DNA from: an uncultured Bergeyella sp.
GTDB taxonomy: Bacteria; Bacteroidota; Bacteroidia; Flavobacteriales; Weeksellaceae
Assembly: GCA_916710115.1 (NCBI GenBank)
Contig: CAKAOY010000006.1
Coordinates: 1-23,514, forward strand
DNA: 23,514 nucleotides
Direction: 5' to 3'
Both the position numbers and the translations under genes were made by a program. Within the stretch, counting starts at the first letter, position 1, and each line of letters opens with the position of its first letter. Of this stretch, positions 1 through 8,049 are shown piece by piece. Below the pieces are notes generated by a model, which saw only the letters and a program-made list of their open reading frames with translations, was not told the DNA's origin and ran no database searches.

Positions 1-734
1 TAAATAAAATATATCATGAAAGTTGTATAGATACACTAAAACGAATTCCAAATAATTCTATTGATTTAGTAATAACATCCCCTCCTTATAATATGAATCT
101 TCGTATTAGAAATGGTAAATATTGCTCTAGACAAATTGTAAAAGAATTTAGCACAAAGTATGAGGGTTTTGATGATAATTTGCCAATAGATGATTACTAT
201 GACTTTCATTTAAATGTATTAAAAGAACTCATCAGAACATCGAATATAATATTTTATAATATCCAAATAGTAACAGGAAGTAAACGTGCTATGTTTAAAA
301 TTATCGGAGAATTATCTGATTATCTAAAAGACATTATAGTTTGGGATAAAGGCTATGCACAGCCAGCAATGGCACACAAAGTATTCAATAGACGCACTGA
401 ATTAATATTAATATTTGATTCAAAAAATGCCATAAGCAGACAATTCGAAAAAGCAAATTTTCAAAGAGGAACATTAGATGATTTATGGCTAATAAAAAGA
501 GGGAAAAAAATTGTAGATTCACACTCTGCAGTATTTCCAGAAGAATTAGTTAAAAATATTATTGAAAAATTTTCTAACGAAGGAGATTTAATCTATGATC
601 CTTTTATGGGAACTGGAACAACTGCTGTTGTAGCAAAAAAATTAAATCGCAATTATATAGGAAGTGAATTAACACTAAGATATTTTAACATTATTGAAGA
701 GCGATTATTAAAATTAGAAAACAGTCTATTTTAA
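1..734 (+). CDS. DNA methyltransferase, beta class, 5' end outside window
   Basis: Site-specific DNA methyltransferase that would transfer a methyl group from S-adenosylmethionine to an exocyclic amine of adenine or cytosine. The reading frame is open from base 3, so the N-terminus lies beyond the window; the ATG at 93 is internal because the catalytic motif precedes it. Motif IV reads TSPPYNM just before that ATG. Motif I (YDPFMGTGTT, about 168-177 counted from the ATG at 93) lies near the C-terminus, preceded by HSAVFPEELV. The order IV then I defines the beta class. SPPY occurs in both N4-cytosine and N6-adenine enzymes, so the target base is undecided. No restriction gene is visible, as the upstream side is cut off. 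Such genes are often mobile, but no mobility gene is seen here. Confidence 0.9.
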   Translation, partial: NKIYHESCIDTLKRIPNNSIDLVITSPPYNMNLRIRNGKYCSRQIVKEFSTKYEGFDDNLPIDDYYDFHLNVLKELIRTSNIIFYNIQIVTGSKRAMFKIIGELSDYLKDIIVWDKGYAQPAMAHKVFNRRTELILIFDSKNAISRQFEKANFQRGTLDDLWLIKRGKKIVDSHSAVFPEELVKNIIEKFSNEGDLIYDPFMGTGTTAVVAKKLNRNYIGSELTLRYFNIIEERLLKLENSLF

Positions 735-740
735 CAACTA

Positions 741-768
741 AAAACCACCCGAGAAATTGGGTGGTTTT
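741..768. terminator. Bidirectional terminator between methyltransferase and groL
   Basis: A 10-bp stem (AAAACCACCC pairs with GGGTGGTTTT) with an 8-base loop lies between two convergent genes. The A run on one side and the T run on the other give a U tract in either direction, so it can end both the methyltransferase and the groS-groL transcripts. Confidence 0.85.
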
Positions 769-791
769 ACTTATTGTCTGTGCGACACGCA

Positions 792-2420
792 CTACATCAT
801 TCCTGGCATACCGCCTCCCATTGGTGGCATTGGTGCCTCAGGTTTTGGAATTTCTGTAATGACACACTCTGTTGTAAGAAGCATACCTGCTACAGATGCA
901 GCGTTTTCAAGAGCTACGCGCGTTACTTTTGTAGGGTCTATAATTCCTGCTTCAAGCATATTTACAAACTCATCAGTTTTTGCATTGTACCCGAAATCTG
1001 CTTTACCTTCTGCTACTTTCGCTACGATTACAGAGCCTTCGCCTCCTGCATTCGCTACAATTTGTCTCAATGGCTCCTCAATCGCTCTTTTTACGATTCT
1101 GATACCTGTGTTTTCGTCTTGGTTAACACCACTTAAACTGTTCAGAGATTCTATCGCTCTTACAAGAGCAACTCCCCCTCCTGCTACGATACCTTCTTCC
1201 ACAGCGGCTCTCGTTGCGTGAAGTGCATCATCTACTCTGTCTTTTTTCTCTTTCATTTCCACTTCAGAAGCAGCACCTACATAAAGCACAGCTACACCAC
1301 CTGCCAATTTAGCCAATCTTTCTTGAAGTTTTTCTCTGTCATAATCAGAAGTAGTAGATTCTAATTGAGCTTTGATTTGATTTACTCTTGCTTTAATTTG
1401 AGCATCATCACCAGCACCATTTACGATAGTCGTATTATCTTTATCAATCACTACTTTTTCTGCTTTACCAAGAAGTTCAATAGAAGCATTCTCCATAGTG
1501 AAACCTCTCTCTTCGGAAATTACTTGACCACCTGTAAGGATAGCAATATCCTCCAACATAGCTTTTCTTCTATCACCGAAACCAGGAGCCTTCACTGCTG
1601 CGATTTTAAGCGAACCTCTCAATTTATTTACAACCAAAGTTGCCAATGCCTCACCTTCTACCTCTTCAGAGATAATCAATAAAGATTTACCTTGTTGAGC
1701 TACAGGCTCTAAAACCGGAAGCAACTCCTTCATTGAAGAGATTTTTTTCTCTACTAAAAGGATATACGGATTATCCAATTCTGCTACCATTTTATCTGGA
1801 TTCGTCACGAAATAAGGAGATTGGTAACCTCTATCAAATTGCATACCTTCTACTACATCTACAGTAGTGTCTATTCCTTTCGCTTCTTCTACAGTGATTA
1901 CACCTTCTTTACCAACTCTTGCAAAAGCATCAGCAATAAGTCCACCAATAGTTTCATCATTATTCGCGGAAACAGAAGCTACTTGTTTTATTTTATCATT
2001 ATTGTCTCCTACTTGTTGAGACTGAGATTTAAGATTTTCTACTACTGCAGAAACGGCTTTGTCAATTCCTCTTTTTAAGTCCATTGGGTTTGCTCCTGCT
2101 GCCACATTTTTAAGCCCTTCTCTAACGATAGCTTGAGCTAAAACTGTTGCCGTAGTAGTTCCATCTCCTGCGATATCATTAGTTTTAGAAGCAACTTCCT
2201 TCACCATCTGAGCCCCCATATTTTCTACTTTGTCTTCCAGCTCGATTTCTTTCGCTACGGAAACTCCATCTTTAGTTACATGTGGAGCACCGAAAGATTT
2301 TTCAATTACTACATTTCTACCTTTTGGTCCTAATGTTACTTTTACTGCATTCGCCAATGCATCTACACCTCTTTTTAATGCGTCTCTTGATTCAATATCA
2401 AATTTAATTTCTTTTGCCAT
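792..2420 (-). CDS. groL: Chaperonin GroEL (Hsp60)
   Basis: The 60-kDa chaperonin subunit, forming a double heptameric ring that folds cytosolic proteins with ATP and the GroES lid. The 542-residue protein matches the family length. The start MAKEIKFD, the nucleotide-binding stretch VTLGPKGRNVV (about 28-38), the GDGTTTATVLAQAI segment (about 86-99) and the C-terminal Gly/Met tail ending MGGGMPGMM are all visible. It follows groS by 55 bases in the same direction, the usual chaperonin operon, and ends at the shared terminator at 741-768. I see no internal damage. The long antisense frames across it are coding shadows. Confidence 0.98.
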   Translation of the reverse strand: MAKEIKFDIESRDALKRGVDALANAVKVTLGPKGRNVVIEKSFGAPHVTKDGVSVAKEIELEDKVENMGAQMVKEVASKTNDIAGDGTTTATVLAQAIVREGLKNVAAGANPMDLKRGIDKAVSAVVENLKSQSQQVGDNNDKIKQVASVSANNDETIGGLIADAFARVGKEGVITVEEAKGIDTTVDVVEGMQFDRGYQSPYFVTNPDKMVAELDNPYILLVEKKISSMKELLPVLEPVAQQGKSLLIISEEVEGEALATLVVNKLRGSLKIAAVKAPGFGDRRKAMLEDIAILTGGQVISEERGFTMENASIELLGKAEKVVIDKDNTTIVNGAGDDAQIKARVNQIKAQLESTTSDYDREKLQERLAKLAGGVAVLYVGAASEVEMKEKKDRVDDALHATRAAVEEGIVAGGGVALVRAIESLNSLSGVNQDENTGIRIVKRAIEEPLRQIVANAGGEGSVIVAKVAEGKADFGYNAKTDEFVNMLEAGIIDPTKVTRVALENAASVAGMLLTTECVITEIPKPEAPMPPMGGGMPGMM

Positions 2421-2475
2421 TTTTTTTCAATTTTTTATTTTAATAATTTAGATTAGATTTTAAAATATTGTACTT

Positions 2476-2754
2476 TTACCCTAAAATCCCTAACAAATCA
2501 GACTCTCTCACGATAAGATAATCCTTACCGTCCAATTTTAATTCTTGTCCAGCATATTTTCCATAAAGAACTCTATCTCCTACTTTCACAGTAAGCGGTT
2601 CATCTTTCTTTCCATTACCTACTGCTACTACTACCCCCTCTTGTGGTTTTTCCTTCGCTGTGTCTGGAATAATCAATCCTGATGCTGTTTTTGTTTCTGC
2701 TGGTGCTGGTTCTACCAACACTCTATCTGCTAATGGTTTAAAATTTACTGACAT
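2476..2754 (-). CDS. groS: Co-chaperonin GroES (Hsp10)
   Basis: The 10-kDa heptameric lid that caps GroEL. At 92 residues it has the family's normal length. The N-terminus MSVNFKPLADRVLVEP is typical, the mobile loop lies near residues 18-33 (ETKTASGLIIP), and the C-terminal half carries GDRVLYGKYAGQELKLDGKDYLIVRESDLLGIL. It is the first gene of the groS-groL operon. No CIRCE inverted repeat (TTAGCACTC with GAGTGCTAA) is present upstream, so heat control by HrcA through that site is not supported. I also find no clean TAnnTTTG promoter box in its upstream region. Confidence 0.98.
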   Translation of the reverse strand: MSVNFKPLADRVLVEPAPAETKTASGLIIPDTAKEKPQEGVVVAVGNGKKDEPLTVKVGDRVLYGKYAGQELKLDGKDYLIVRESDLLGILG

Positions 2755-2812
2755 AATGTATTGTATTTTTGTTAATATATATATCTTTTACATCTTGAAT
2801 GGTACTAAGATT

Positions 2813-2875
2813 ATGCCAATTCTTCAAAAAGGATAAATATTGTCTATTTTGGCATATATTCAGGAAATTTTGGCA
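2813..2875. promoter_or_regulatory. Spaced TTGGCA motifs in groS/glycosyltransferase gap
   Basis: The divergent intergenic region holds ATGCCAA at 2813-2819 and TTGGCAT at 2849-2855 as a widely spaced inverted pair. A second TTTTGGCA at 2868-2875 sits exactly 21 bp (two helical turns) after the first (2847-2854). Helical phasing suggests possible binding sites for a regulator of groS or of the glycosyltransferase gene. This is pattern recognition only; short AT-rich words recur by chance. Confidence 0.25.
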
Positions 2876-2891
2876 GAAATATTATTTTGGA

Positions 2892-2923
2892 TTGTTTGTT
2901 TATGGAAAAAAATGATATATTTG
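2892..2923 (+). promoter_or_regulatory. Flavobacterial promoter of glycosyltransferase gene
   Basis: TATATTTG at 2916-2923 fits the Bacteroidota -7 consensus TAnnTTTG. TTG triplets at 2892-2894 and 2896-2898 give spacers of 21 or 17 bp. Transcription would start near 2930, placing the ATG at 2945 about 15 bases downstream. That excludes the longer frame starting at the TTG at 2840. Confidence 0.65.
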
Positions 2924-2944
2924 CGGTGGTTGAATAACGAAATA

Positions 2945-3745
2945 ATGAAAGTAAGTCTCATCATATCGACATATAATTGGAAAGAAGCTTTATATTTGGT
3001 TTTAGAAAGTGTGAAAGGACAGACGGAATTGCCAGATGAAGTAATTATTGCAGATGATGGTTCAAGAGAGGATACGGCTCTTTTAATTAAGGAATTTCAA
3101 GAGAAGTTTCCTGTTCCGTTGATACACATTTGGCACGAAGATAAGGGATTTAGATTAGCAGAAATAAGAAATAAAGCAATAGCAAAGGCAAGTTATGAAT
3201 ATGTGATACAGATAGATGGAGATGTGATACTACATAGAAATTTTGTAAAAGACCATAAGAGATTTGCACAGAAAAAATGTTTTATTACAGGGTCTCGTAC
3301 TTTGCTTTTGCAAGACATTTCCAATGAAATAATAAGGACTAAAAATATTAATCTTAGTTTCTGCACACGGAATATTAAAAATAGATTTAATGCTATATAT
3401 TTTCCATTATTTAATATATTTTCAAAGATAGAAAATGCACCTATCGAGAAAATGTATTATAGAATAAGAGGTTGTAATATGAGTTTTTGGAAGCAAGATT
3501 TATTAGATATTAATGGTTATGATGCTGATTTTGTAGGTTGGGGACGAGAAGATTCCGATATTGTAGTAAGATTAATAAAAAAAGGCTGTTATAGAAAAAA
3601 AATAAAATTGGCAGCAGTACAATTTCATATTTATCATAAAGAAAATTCCAAAGAAAATTTAGGTACCAATGACGAAATTATGAAAAGAGCATTGAGTAGT
3701 GATGGATACAAGGCTAAAAATGGTATTATAAATTTAGCAGAATAA
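2945..3745 (+). CDS. GT2 family glycosyltransferase
   Basis: Cytosolic or membrane-associated glycosyltransferase of 266 residues, probably adding a sugar to a surface polysaccharide or lipid-linked glycan. The GT-A nucleotide-sugar fold starts at once: MKVSLIISTYN at 1-11, ADDGS at 36-40, and the metal-binding DGD at 91-93. The second half carries RGCNMSF (175-181) and the acidic GWGREDSD (198-205), as in the Glyco_transf_7C-type galactosyltransferase domain found in chondroitin-polymerase-like enzymes. Donor and acceptor cannot be read from the sequence. The ATG at 2945 is chosen because the fold begins there and a promoter lies just before it. It stands alone, divergent from groS, and ends at its own terminator. 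Confidence 0.88.
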   Translation: MKVSLIISTYNWKEALYLVLESVKGQTELPDEVIIADDGSREDTALLIKEFQEKFPVPLIHIWHEDKGFRLAEIRNKAIAKASYEYVIQIDGDVILHRNFVKDHKRFAQKKCFITGSRTLLLQDISNEIIRTKNINLSFCTRNIKNRFNAIYFPLFNIFSKIENAPIEKMYYRIRGCNMSFWKQDLLDINGYDADFVGWGREDSDIVVRLIKKGCYRKKIKLAAVQFHIYHKENSKENLGTNDEIMKRALSSDGYKAKNGIINLAE

Positions 3746-3752
3746 AAAAGAT

Positions 3753-3784
3753 AAAAACACCTCCGAATATTTGGAGGTGTTTTT
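3753..3784. terminator. Bidirectional terminator, glycosyltransferase / lptD
   Basis: A 12-bp stem (AAAAACACCTCC pairs with GGAGGTGTTTTT) with an 8-base loop lies between the stops of two convergent genes. A and T runs on opposite sides allow function in both directions. Confidence 0.85.
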
Positions 3785-3786
3785 TA

Positions 3787-6363
3787 TTAAAATTTAGGGT
3801 TTCTCTCTTGGAAACTTCTGTTCTTATATTTTAGGGCATCTTGTAAGATATTTGCTTTGATACCAATGTAGAAATCATACACCTTGTAAACCCCAAAAGG
3901 AACCCAGTTGAAGTTAATCATAAAACTCCTTTGGTCTCGCGAAAAACCAAGTCTTGTGTAGGCAAGTTTTTTCGTAACGAGGTCAAACTGAGCATTCCCT
4001 GAAATCGTCCAAAATGGTGTCAGTTTGATATTTCCATCTAATCCCAAACTGAAAGTCTTCGAACCAAAACGGCTCTGTGAGTTTCTATAATAAGCATAGC
4101 TGGCATTTACATTCAATGTCCAAGGTTGCTCAAATTGAGCATAACTATCTTCATCAAAATAGTAATTTTCGTATCGTATCTCGCCTTTTGTTTTATATTT
4201 TTCAGCATAGTTTTTCTTTTTGCTAAAAGTTTCGTTGTTCAATGGGAATGAGAGTTGGGTATTGAATCCTTGCAGACCAAAGCCAAATTGTTCTACTTGT
4301 GTTCCTGCACCATTTCCATCAAATACGATTTTATACGGGTCTATTGTAAGATGAGAGTTAAGATTCATTTTCCCATTGAAGAATGAATTCTGTGCTGAAA
4401 TACTAATCACTGACCAACGGAATTTTTCCTTTGCAAAGTTATAACTTGCATTGATATTAAGATTTTCAAAAATCTTTATTTTTTTTATCCCCGTTGAGTC
4501 ATTTTTAGAACGAACCTTCATCTGAATATTGTTACCAATATTAATTCCCAAGGATTGACTAAGTCCCATAGAAGGTGTAGCAAATACTCCTCCCTCGAAG
4601 ATAGAATAGGCGGTAATCTCACCACGAGCATTGGTGTATTGTTTTGTATAGCCCCATTTGGGGTCGCCAAAATCAGGTGTGTAGTTAAAACTAATACTCG
4701 GTGTCATCATATGTCTTATAGCCTTCACAAAATATTTATTTCCAAAATTTTTGTCTCCATAGAGTATGGTTTGTAGGCTTACGCTCGTCCCAAAAGTGGT
4801 ATATCCTGAGATATGTCTATTTGGAGTAATCACTTCTCTATTGGTTGCAGAATCATAACTTTTGGTGATAGTTTTGGTAGTCAGTACATTATTCGTATTT
4901 GCTGAAAGAGTCAAGGTAAAATAGCGTAAAACATTGGTATTGGTAGAGATATTTATGGGAATTTGGACTCCCGTTTTCATCTCGTCCCACATTTCTTTTT
5001 TGAAAAGAAAATGACTTGTGGTATTCACATCGTTACGGAAATTAAGTCCCGTTTGTACCATTATATTTCTCAATAGCCCATCTTCTGCTCCGCCTTTTCG
5101 TTTAAATAGATAGAATTGATTAACGGCAATATTCACCTGCGGAAGGCTAATATTCGTAACATCTGTCGTGAAGTTTTGAGAATAATTAGCAGACCCAGTA
5201 ATTGTAATTGGTAGATTGAGGAATCGCTTCGTGAAACTTATACTCGAGTTTTGTTGAGTATTGAGATTATTTCCATCGTAAATATGCTGATTATTCAGCG
5301 AGTTGGTGTAGAAATTACTGCTATTGACGATATTCACTGAGGCCGAAAAGTTAAAGAAAGGATTTGCCTTGGCATCTTGAGTGTGTATCCATTGTATGCT
5401 GTAATTATTCACTTTAGAATAGTCATCAAGTCCTTTTATCCCTCTTAAAGTGGAAGAAATTTCTCCCGAAAACCTCCCCGAATATTTGTAGTTTTTTCTA
5501 TAATTAACCTCAGGCCTCACAGCCCAACTACCCTTTGTATAGATGTCAGTAAGTACTTTTAAATCAAAGTGTTCGCCAATCGGTTGATAATATCCCAAGC
5601 CATTTAAGAAAAATCCGTCAGTCTCTCTCTCCCCAAAACTTGGAATAAGAATCCCTGCTGAGCGTTTCTCCGAAAATGGAAGTATAGCAAATGGCATAAT
5701 TAGAGGAGTGGGAACTTTTTCAATATACATTTGTATCGGTCCTGTGATAATGAAGGAACTCTTTTTTTTCTTGACAAGTTTGATATCCGGAGCGAGTAAA
5801 TAGTAATCAGCAAGAGTATCCTTCTTTTGTAGAAAATACTCGTCGGTGGTATATTTCCCTTTTTTGAAATAAAGAATAGAATCACTGACTTTTTTTGTTT
5901 TTTCGGAGACGATTACTCCACCTTGCTCCTCTGTACGGGCATTATAGGCAATAGCTTTCTTTGTTTTAATGTTAAAATTAAAACTATCTGTTTCATATGA
6001 CTTCCCTGCTTGAATAACCTTTGTAGGAGAAATTAGTTTCCCGTTTTTATCCAATTTTCCTCTTGCAAAAACGATACCAGACTGATTATTGATGGAGATA
6101 TAATCCGCCTCTAAAATCATATCTTGATAAGATATTTTGGCATTTTTGTTAAGGAAAGTCATCTTCTTTGGTAAATCAGTATAGATGCTATCTGCCGAAG
6201 ATTGGATAATAGCATCCAAAGCCTCTTTTTTTGTTAAAAGGGTATCTTTTTTGATGGAGATGGGCCTATTATCCTCATTTTTAGTGGTATTTTGTGCAAA
6301 TAAAATTCCTAAAAAATTGTTAAAAATTAGGATAATTAAAATTTGTAAATTATTTTTGGCAAT
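3787..6363 (-). CDS. lptD: LPS-assembly outer-membrane protein LptD
   Basis: Outer-membrane beta-barrel that, with LptE, inserts lipopolysaccharide into the outer leaflet. The N-terminal periplasmic OstA-like part includes AKISYQDMILEADYISI. The large C-terminal region has alternating aromatic/polar strands and ends in Phe (RNPKF), as outer-membrane barrels do. The first conventional start is TTG at 6219 (810 residues), but it would lack a signal peptide. The same frame is open up to a stop at 6388-6390 and encodes a good one: AKNNLQILIILIFNNFLGIL followed by FA-QN. No ATG, GTG, TTG or CTG occurs in that extension. I therefore place the start provisionally at ATT (6361-6363); ATA or ATC codons nearby, or a sequence error, are alternatives. 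Family assignment is firm; the start is not. Confidence 0.85.
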   Translation of the reverse strand: MAKNNLQILIILIFNNFLGILFAQNTTKNEDNRPISIKKDTLLTKKEALDAIIQSSADSIYTDLPKKMTFLNKNAKISYQDMILEADYISINNQSGIVFARGKLDKNGKLISPTKVIQAGKSYETDSFNFNIKTKKAIAYNARTEEQGGVIVSEKTKKVSDSILYFKKGKYTTDEYFLQKKDTLADYYLLAPDIKLVKKKKSSFIITGPIQMYIEKVPTPLIMPFAILPFSEKRSAGILIPSFGERETDGFFLNGLGYYQPIGEHFDLKVLTDIYTKGSWAVRPEVNYRKNYKYSGRFSGEISSTLRGIKGLDDYSKVNNYSIQWIHTQDAKANPFFNFSASVNIVNSSNFYTNSLNNQHIYDGNNLNTQQNSSISFTKRFLNLPITITGSANYSQNFTTDVTNISLPQVNIAVNQFYLFKRKGGAEDGLLRNIMVQTGLNFRNDVNTTSHFLFKKEMWDEMKTGVQIPINISTNTNVLRYFTLTLSANTNNVLTTKTITKSYDSATNREVITPNRHISGYTTFGTSVSLQTILYGDKNFGNKYFVKAIRHMMTPSISFNYTPDFGDPKWGYTKQYTNARGEITAYSIFEGGVFATPSMGLSQSLGINIGNNIQMKVRSKNDSTGIKKIKIFENLNINASYNFAKEKFRWSVISISAQNSFFNGKMNLNSHLTIDPYKIVFDGNGAGTQVEQFGFGLQGFNTQLSFPLNNETFSKKKNYAEKYKTKGEIRYENYYFDEDSYAQFEQPWTLNVNASYAYYRNSQSRFGSKTFSLGLDGNIKLTPFWTISGNAQFDLVTKKLAYTRLGFSRDQRSFMINFNWVPFGVYKVYDFYIGIKANILQDALKYKNRSFQERNPKF

Positions 6364-6388
6364 TATTTTGATAACTTTACTATATTTT
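6356..6388 (+). promoter_or_regulatory. Probable promoter of the amidase gene
   Basis: TTG at 6356-6358 and TATATTTT at 6381-6388 (one mismatch to TAnnTTTG) are 22 bp apart, giving a start near 6395 and a leader of about 35 bases to the ATG at 6430. The site overlaps the putative signal-peptide codons of the divergent lptD. Confidence 0.4.
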
Positions 6389-6429
6389 TAGGTTAGACGC
6401 CTCAAAATTAATATTTTTAAATTAATATT

Positions 6430-7713
6430 ATGGAATATAAAACGAAATCTTTTAAAAAATATTTTGTAATCATCTTATTATTAGTGAGTTTTATTATTCA
6501 GGCACAGAAAAAATTTGTCATAGTCCTTGATGCTGGACATGGAGGTACCGACCACGGAGCAAGCAGAACTTACCCAGATTTGGGGAGAGTGACCGAGAAG
6601 GATGTAACTCTTGCCGTGATTTTGAAATTGGGGAGCAAGCTTGAAAAATATAAGGATATTAAGGTTATATATACCAGAACGACCGATGTGTATCCCACCC
6701 TGACCGAGCGGACAAATCTCGCTAATCGTAGTAAGGCAGATTTATTCGTATCCGTCCATGTGAATGCATCTAAGGGAGCAACAGCTTATGGAACGGAGAC
6801 TTTTGTACAAGGGCCTAACCAAAATAAAGAAAATTTGGAAGTCGCAAAGGCAGAAAATGATGTGATTTTTCTAAATGAGCAAGATAAACAGACCTTCGCA
6901 TCATATGACCCAGATTCGCCAGAATCTCTCATAGCCCTTAAAATTCAGCAAAATAAATATTTGGCAAAAAGCTTGATGATTGGAGGCCTTTTGGAAGATA
7001 ACTTCGTGAATAAAGATAAACGATTTTCCAGAGGAGTGAAACAAAAAGATTTGCATGTTTTGAGGAGAAATGCTATGCCATCAATCCTTACAGAAATAGG
7101 ATTTGCAAGTAATTATGACGAAGCGGCCTATATTTCTTCAGAAAGCGGCCAAGACCAAATAGCAGAGAGCATTTTTAATGCTATTATGGGATATAAAGAT
7201 GCAATTTTTGGGAAAACAGAGCAACCAGAACCACCAAAATTAGTAAAAAAAATAGAAAATCCTCTTAAAAATGATTTTAGGATTTTACTAATGTCAAGCC
7301 CTATAAAATATACAGAAAATGCCTCAGAACTTAGAGGGTTAAAGTATATATTAATTCTTAAAGAGGGAGATGACTATAAATATTATTATGCTAACACAAA
7401 CTATGCCTCTGTGCGAGATACCAATTTGAAGATAGCCAAAGATGCAGGTTTTAAAAATGCAATTAGTATCGGATTTGTTCCAAACCAAAAATTAGCTTTC
7501 GGATATTATACGATAGAATTAGCAGTGAGTAAAACAAAATTAGATAAAAATGACCCTATTTTGGCTCTCAAAGATGTGGAGAGAATAAAAAAAGATGGTA
7601 TATTCTATTATACTTATGGTAAATATCAATCTTTAGAAGAGGCTATAAAATCTCAACAAGAATTAGACCAAAAAGGTATCAAAAATGCAGTGATTGAAAA
7701 AAAATACAGATAA
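6430..7713 (+). CDS. Secreted N-acetylmuramoyl-L-alanine amidase
   Basis: Periplasmic zinc amidase (Amidase_3/AmiC family) that cuts the bond between N-acetylmuramic acid and the stem peptide, as needed in cell separation and wall turnover. Residues 1-26 form a signal peptide ending FIIQA-Q. The catalytic domain starts at about 29 with VIVLDAGHGG. Likely zinc ligands are His37, Glu55 (VTEKD) and His110 (SVHVNA); the catalytic Glu is Glu222 (ILTEIGFASN). After a linker near 245-265, the C-terminal part (about 330-427) resembles a SPOR-like fold, with YYTYGKYQSLEEAIKSQQEL near the end; SPOR domains bind denuded glycan at division sites. The gene diverges from lptD and precedes tRNA-Glu. Confidence 0.93.
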   Translation: MEYKTKSFKKYFVIILLLVSFIIQAQKKFVIVLDAGHGGTDHGASRTYPDLGRVTEKDVTLAVILKLGSKLEKYKDIKVIYTRTTDVYPTLTERTNLANRSKADLFVSVHVNASKGATAYGTETFVQGPNQNKENLEVAKAENDVIFLNEQDKQTFASYDPDSPESLIALKIQQNKYLAKSLMIGGLLEDNFVNKDKRFSRGVKQKDLHVLRRNAMPSILTEIGFASNYDEAAYISSESGQDQIAESIFNAIMGYKDAIFGKTEQPEPPKLVKKIENPLKNDFRILLMSSPIKYTENASELRGLKYILILKEGDDYKYYYANTNYASVRDTNLKIAKDAGFKNAISIGFVPNQKLAFGYYTIELAVSKTKLDKNDPILALKDVERIKKDGIFYYTYGKYQSLEEAIKSQQELDQKGIKNAVIEKKYR

Positions 7714-7718
7714 AAATT

Positions 7719-7748
7719 TTGTAGATTATAAAAAAATATATATTTTTG
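7719..7748 (+). promoter_or_regulatory. Promoter of tRNA-Glu
   Basis: TTG at 7719-7721 and TATTTTTG at 7741-7748 match the Bacteroidota -33/-7 consensus with a 19-bp spacer. The site starts 6 bases after the amidase stop, so the tRNA is probably transcribed on its own from about 7755. Confidence 0.7.
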
Positions 7749-7764
7749 CAAATGCAAAATAAAT

Positions 7765-7836
7765 GGTCTATTCGTCTAGTGGTTAGGACTCAAGATTTTC
7801 ATTCTTGCAACAAGGGTTCGATTCCCTTATAGACTA
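7765..7836 (+). tRNA. tRNA-Glu (anticodon TTC)
   Basis: A 72-base cloverleaf. The acceptor stem GGTCTAT pairs with ATAGACT (G-U at the first pair). The anticodon stem CAAGA/TCTTG encloses the loop TTTTCAT with anticodon TTC. The T arm is AAGGG-TTCGATT-CCCTT. The 3' CCA is not encoded after the discriminator A. It has its own promoter and is followed 14 bases later by a terminator, so it looks like a single-tRNA transcription unit. Confidence 0.95.
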
Positions 7837-7850
7837 CAGTTAAAAAGATA

Positions 7851-7880
7851 AAACACATTGAAAATCCAATGTGTTTTTTT
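7851..7880 (+). terminator. Terminator of tRNA-Glu
   Basis: Stem AAACACATTG pairs with CAATGTGTTT around a 6-base loop, followed by a T run: an intrinsic terminator placed just after the tRNA. Confidence 0.85.
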
Positions 7881-7996
7881 TGTGCTTGTTAATATTGATT
7901 AAGCTACTCTCACGCCTTATTTATACTCTATGTAGTCTGTTATTTTCGGAATTTACTGAAAGATATTCGTTTTTGTAGACGCATAAGGTATATGAA

Positions 7997-8022
7997 AAAA
8001 GACTATCGAAAGATAGTCTTTT
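7997..8022 (-). terminator. Terminator of gdhA
   Basis: An 11-bp stem (AAAAGACTATC pairs with GATAGTCTTTT) with GAAA as the loop. On the minus strand the stem is followed by a U run, about 27 bases past the gdhA stop. The 100 or so bases between this and the tRNA terminator hold nothing I can recognise. Confidence 0.8.
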
Positions 8023-8049
8023 ATAATTAATATATGGTTATATATTTGA

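Noticed and set aside
757..1221. Long open frame on the plus strand opposite groL
   Set aside because: It is the mirror of a strongly conserved GroEL coding region, with no protein-like features of its own.
2755..2839. Sigma-54 type -24/-12 promoter for groS (TTGGCAT...)
   Set aside because: The GG element is present but no GC lies at the required spacing.
2840..2944. TTG-initiated extension of the glycosyltransferase
   Set aside because: The promoter at 2892-2923 lies inside it and the GT-A fold begins at the ATG at 2945.
7881..7996. Small gene or RNA between tRNA-Glu and the gdhA terminator
   Set aside because: Only a 6-bp CCTTAT/ATAAGG inverted pair is visible, with no promoter or convincing frame.
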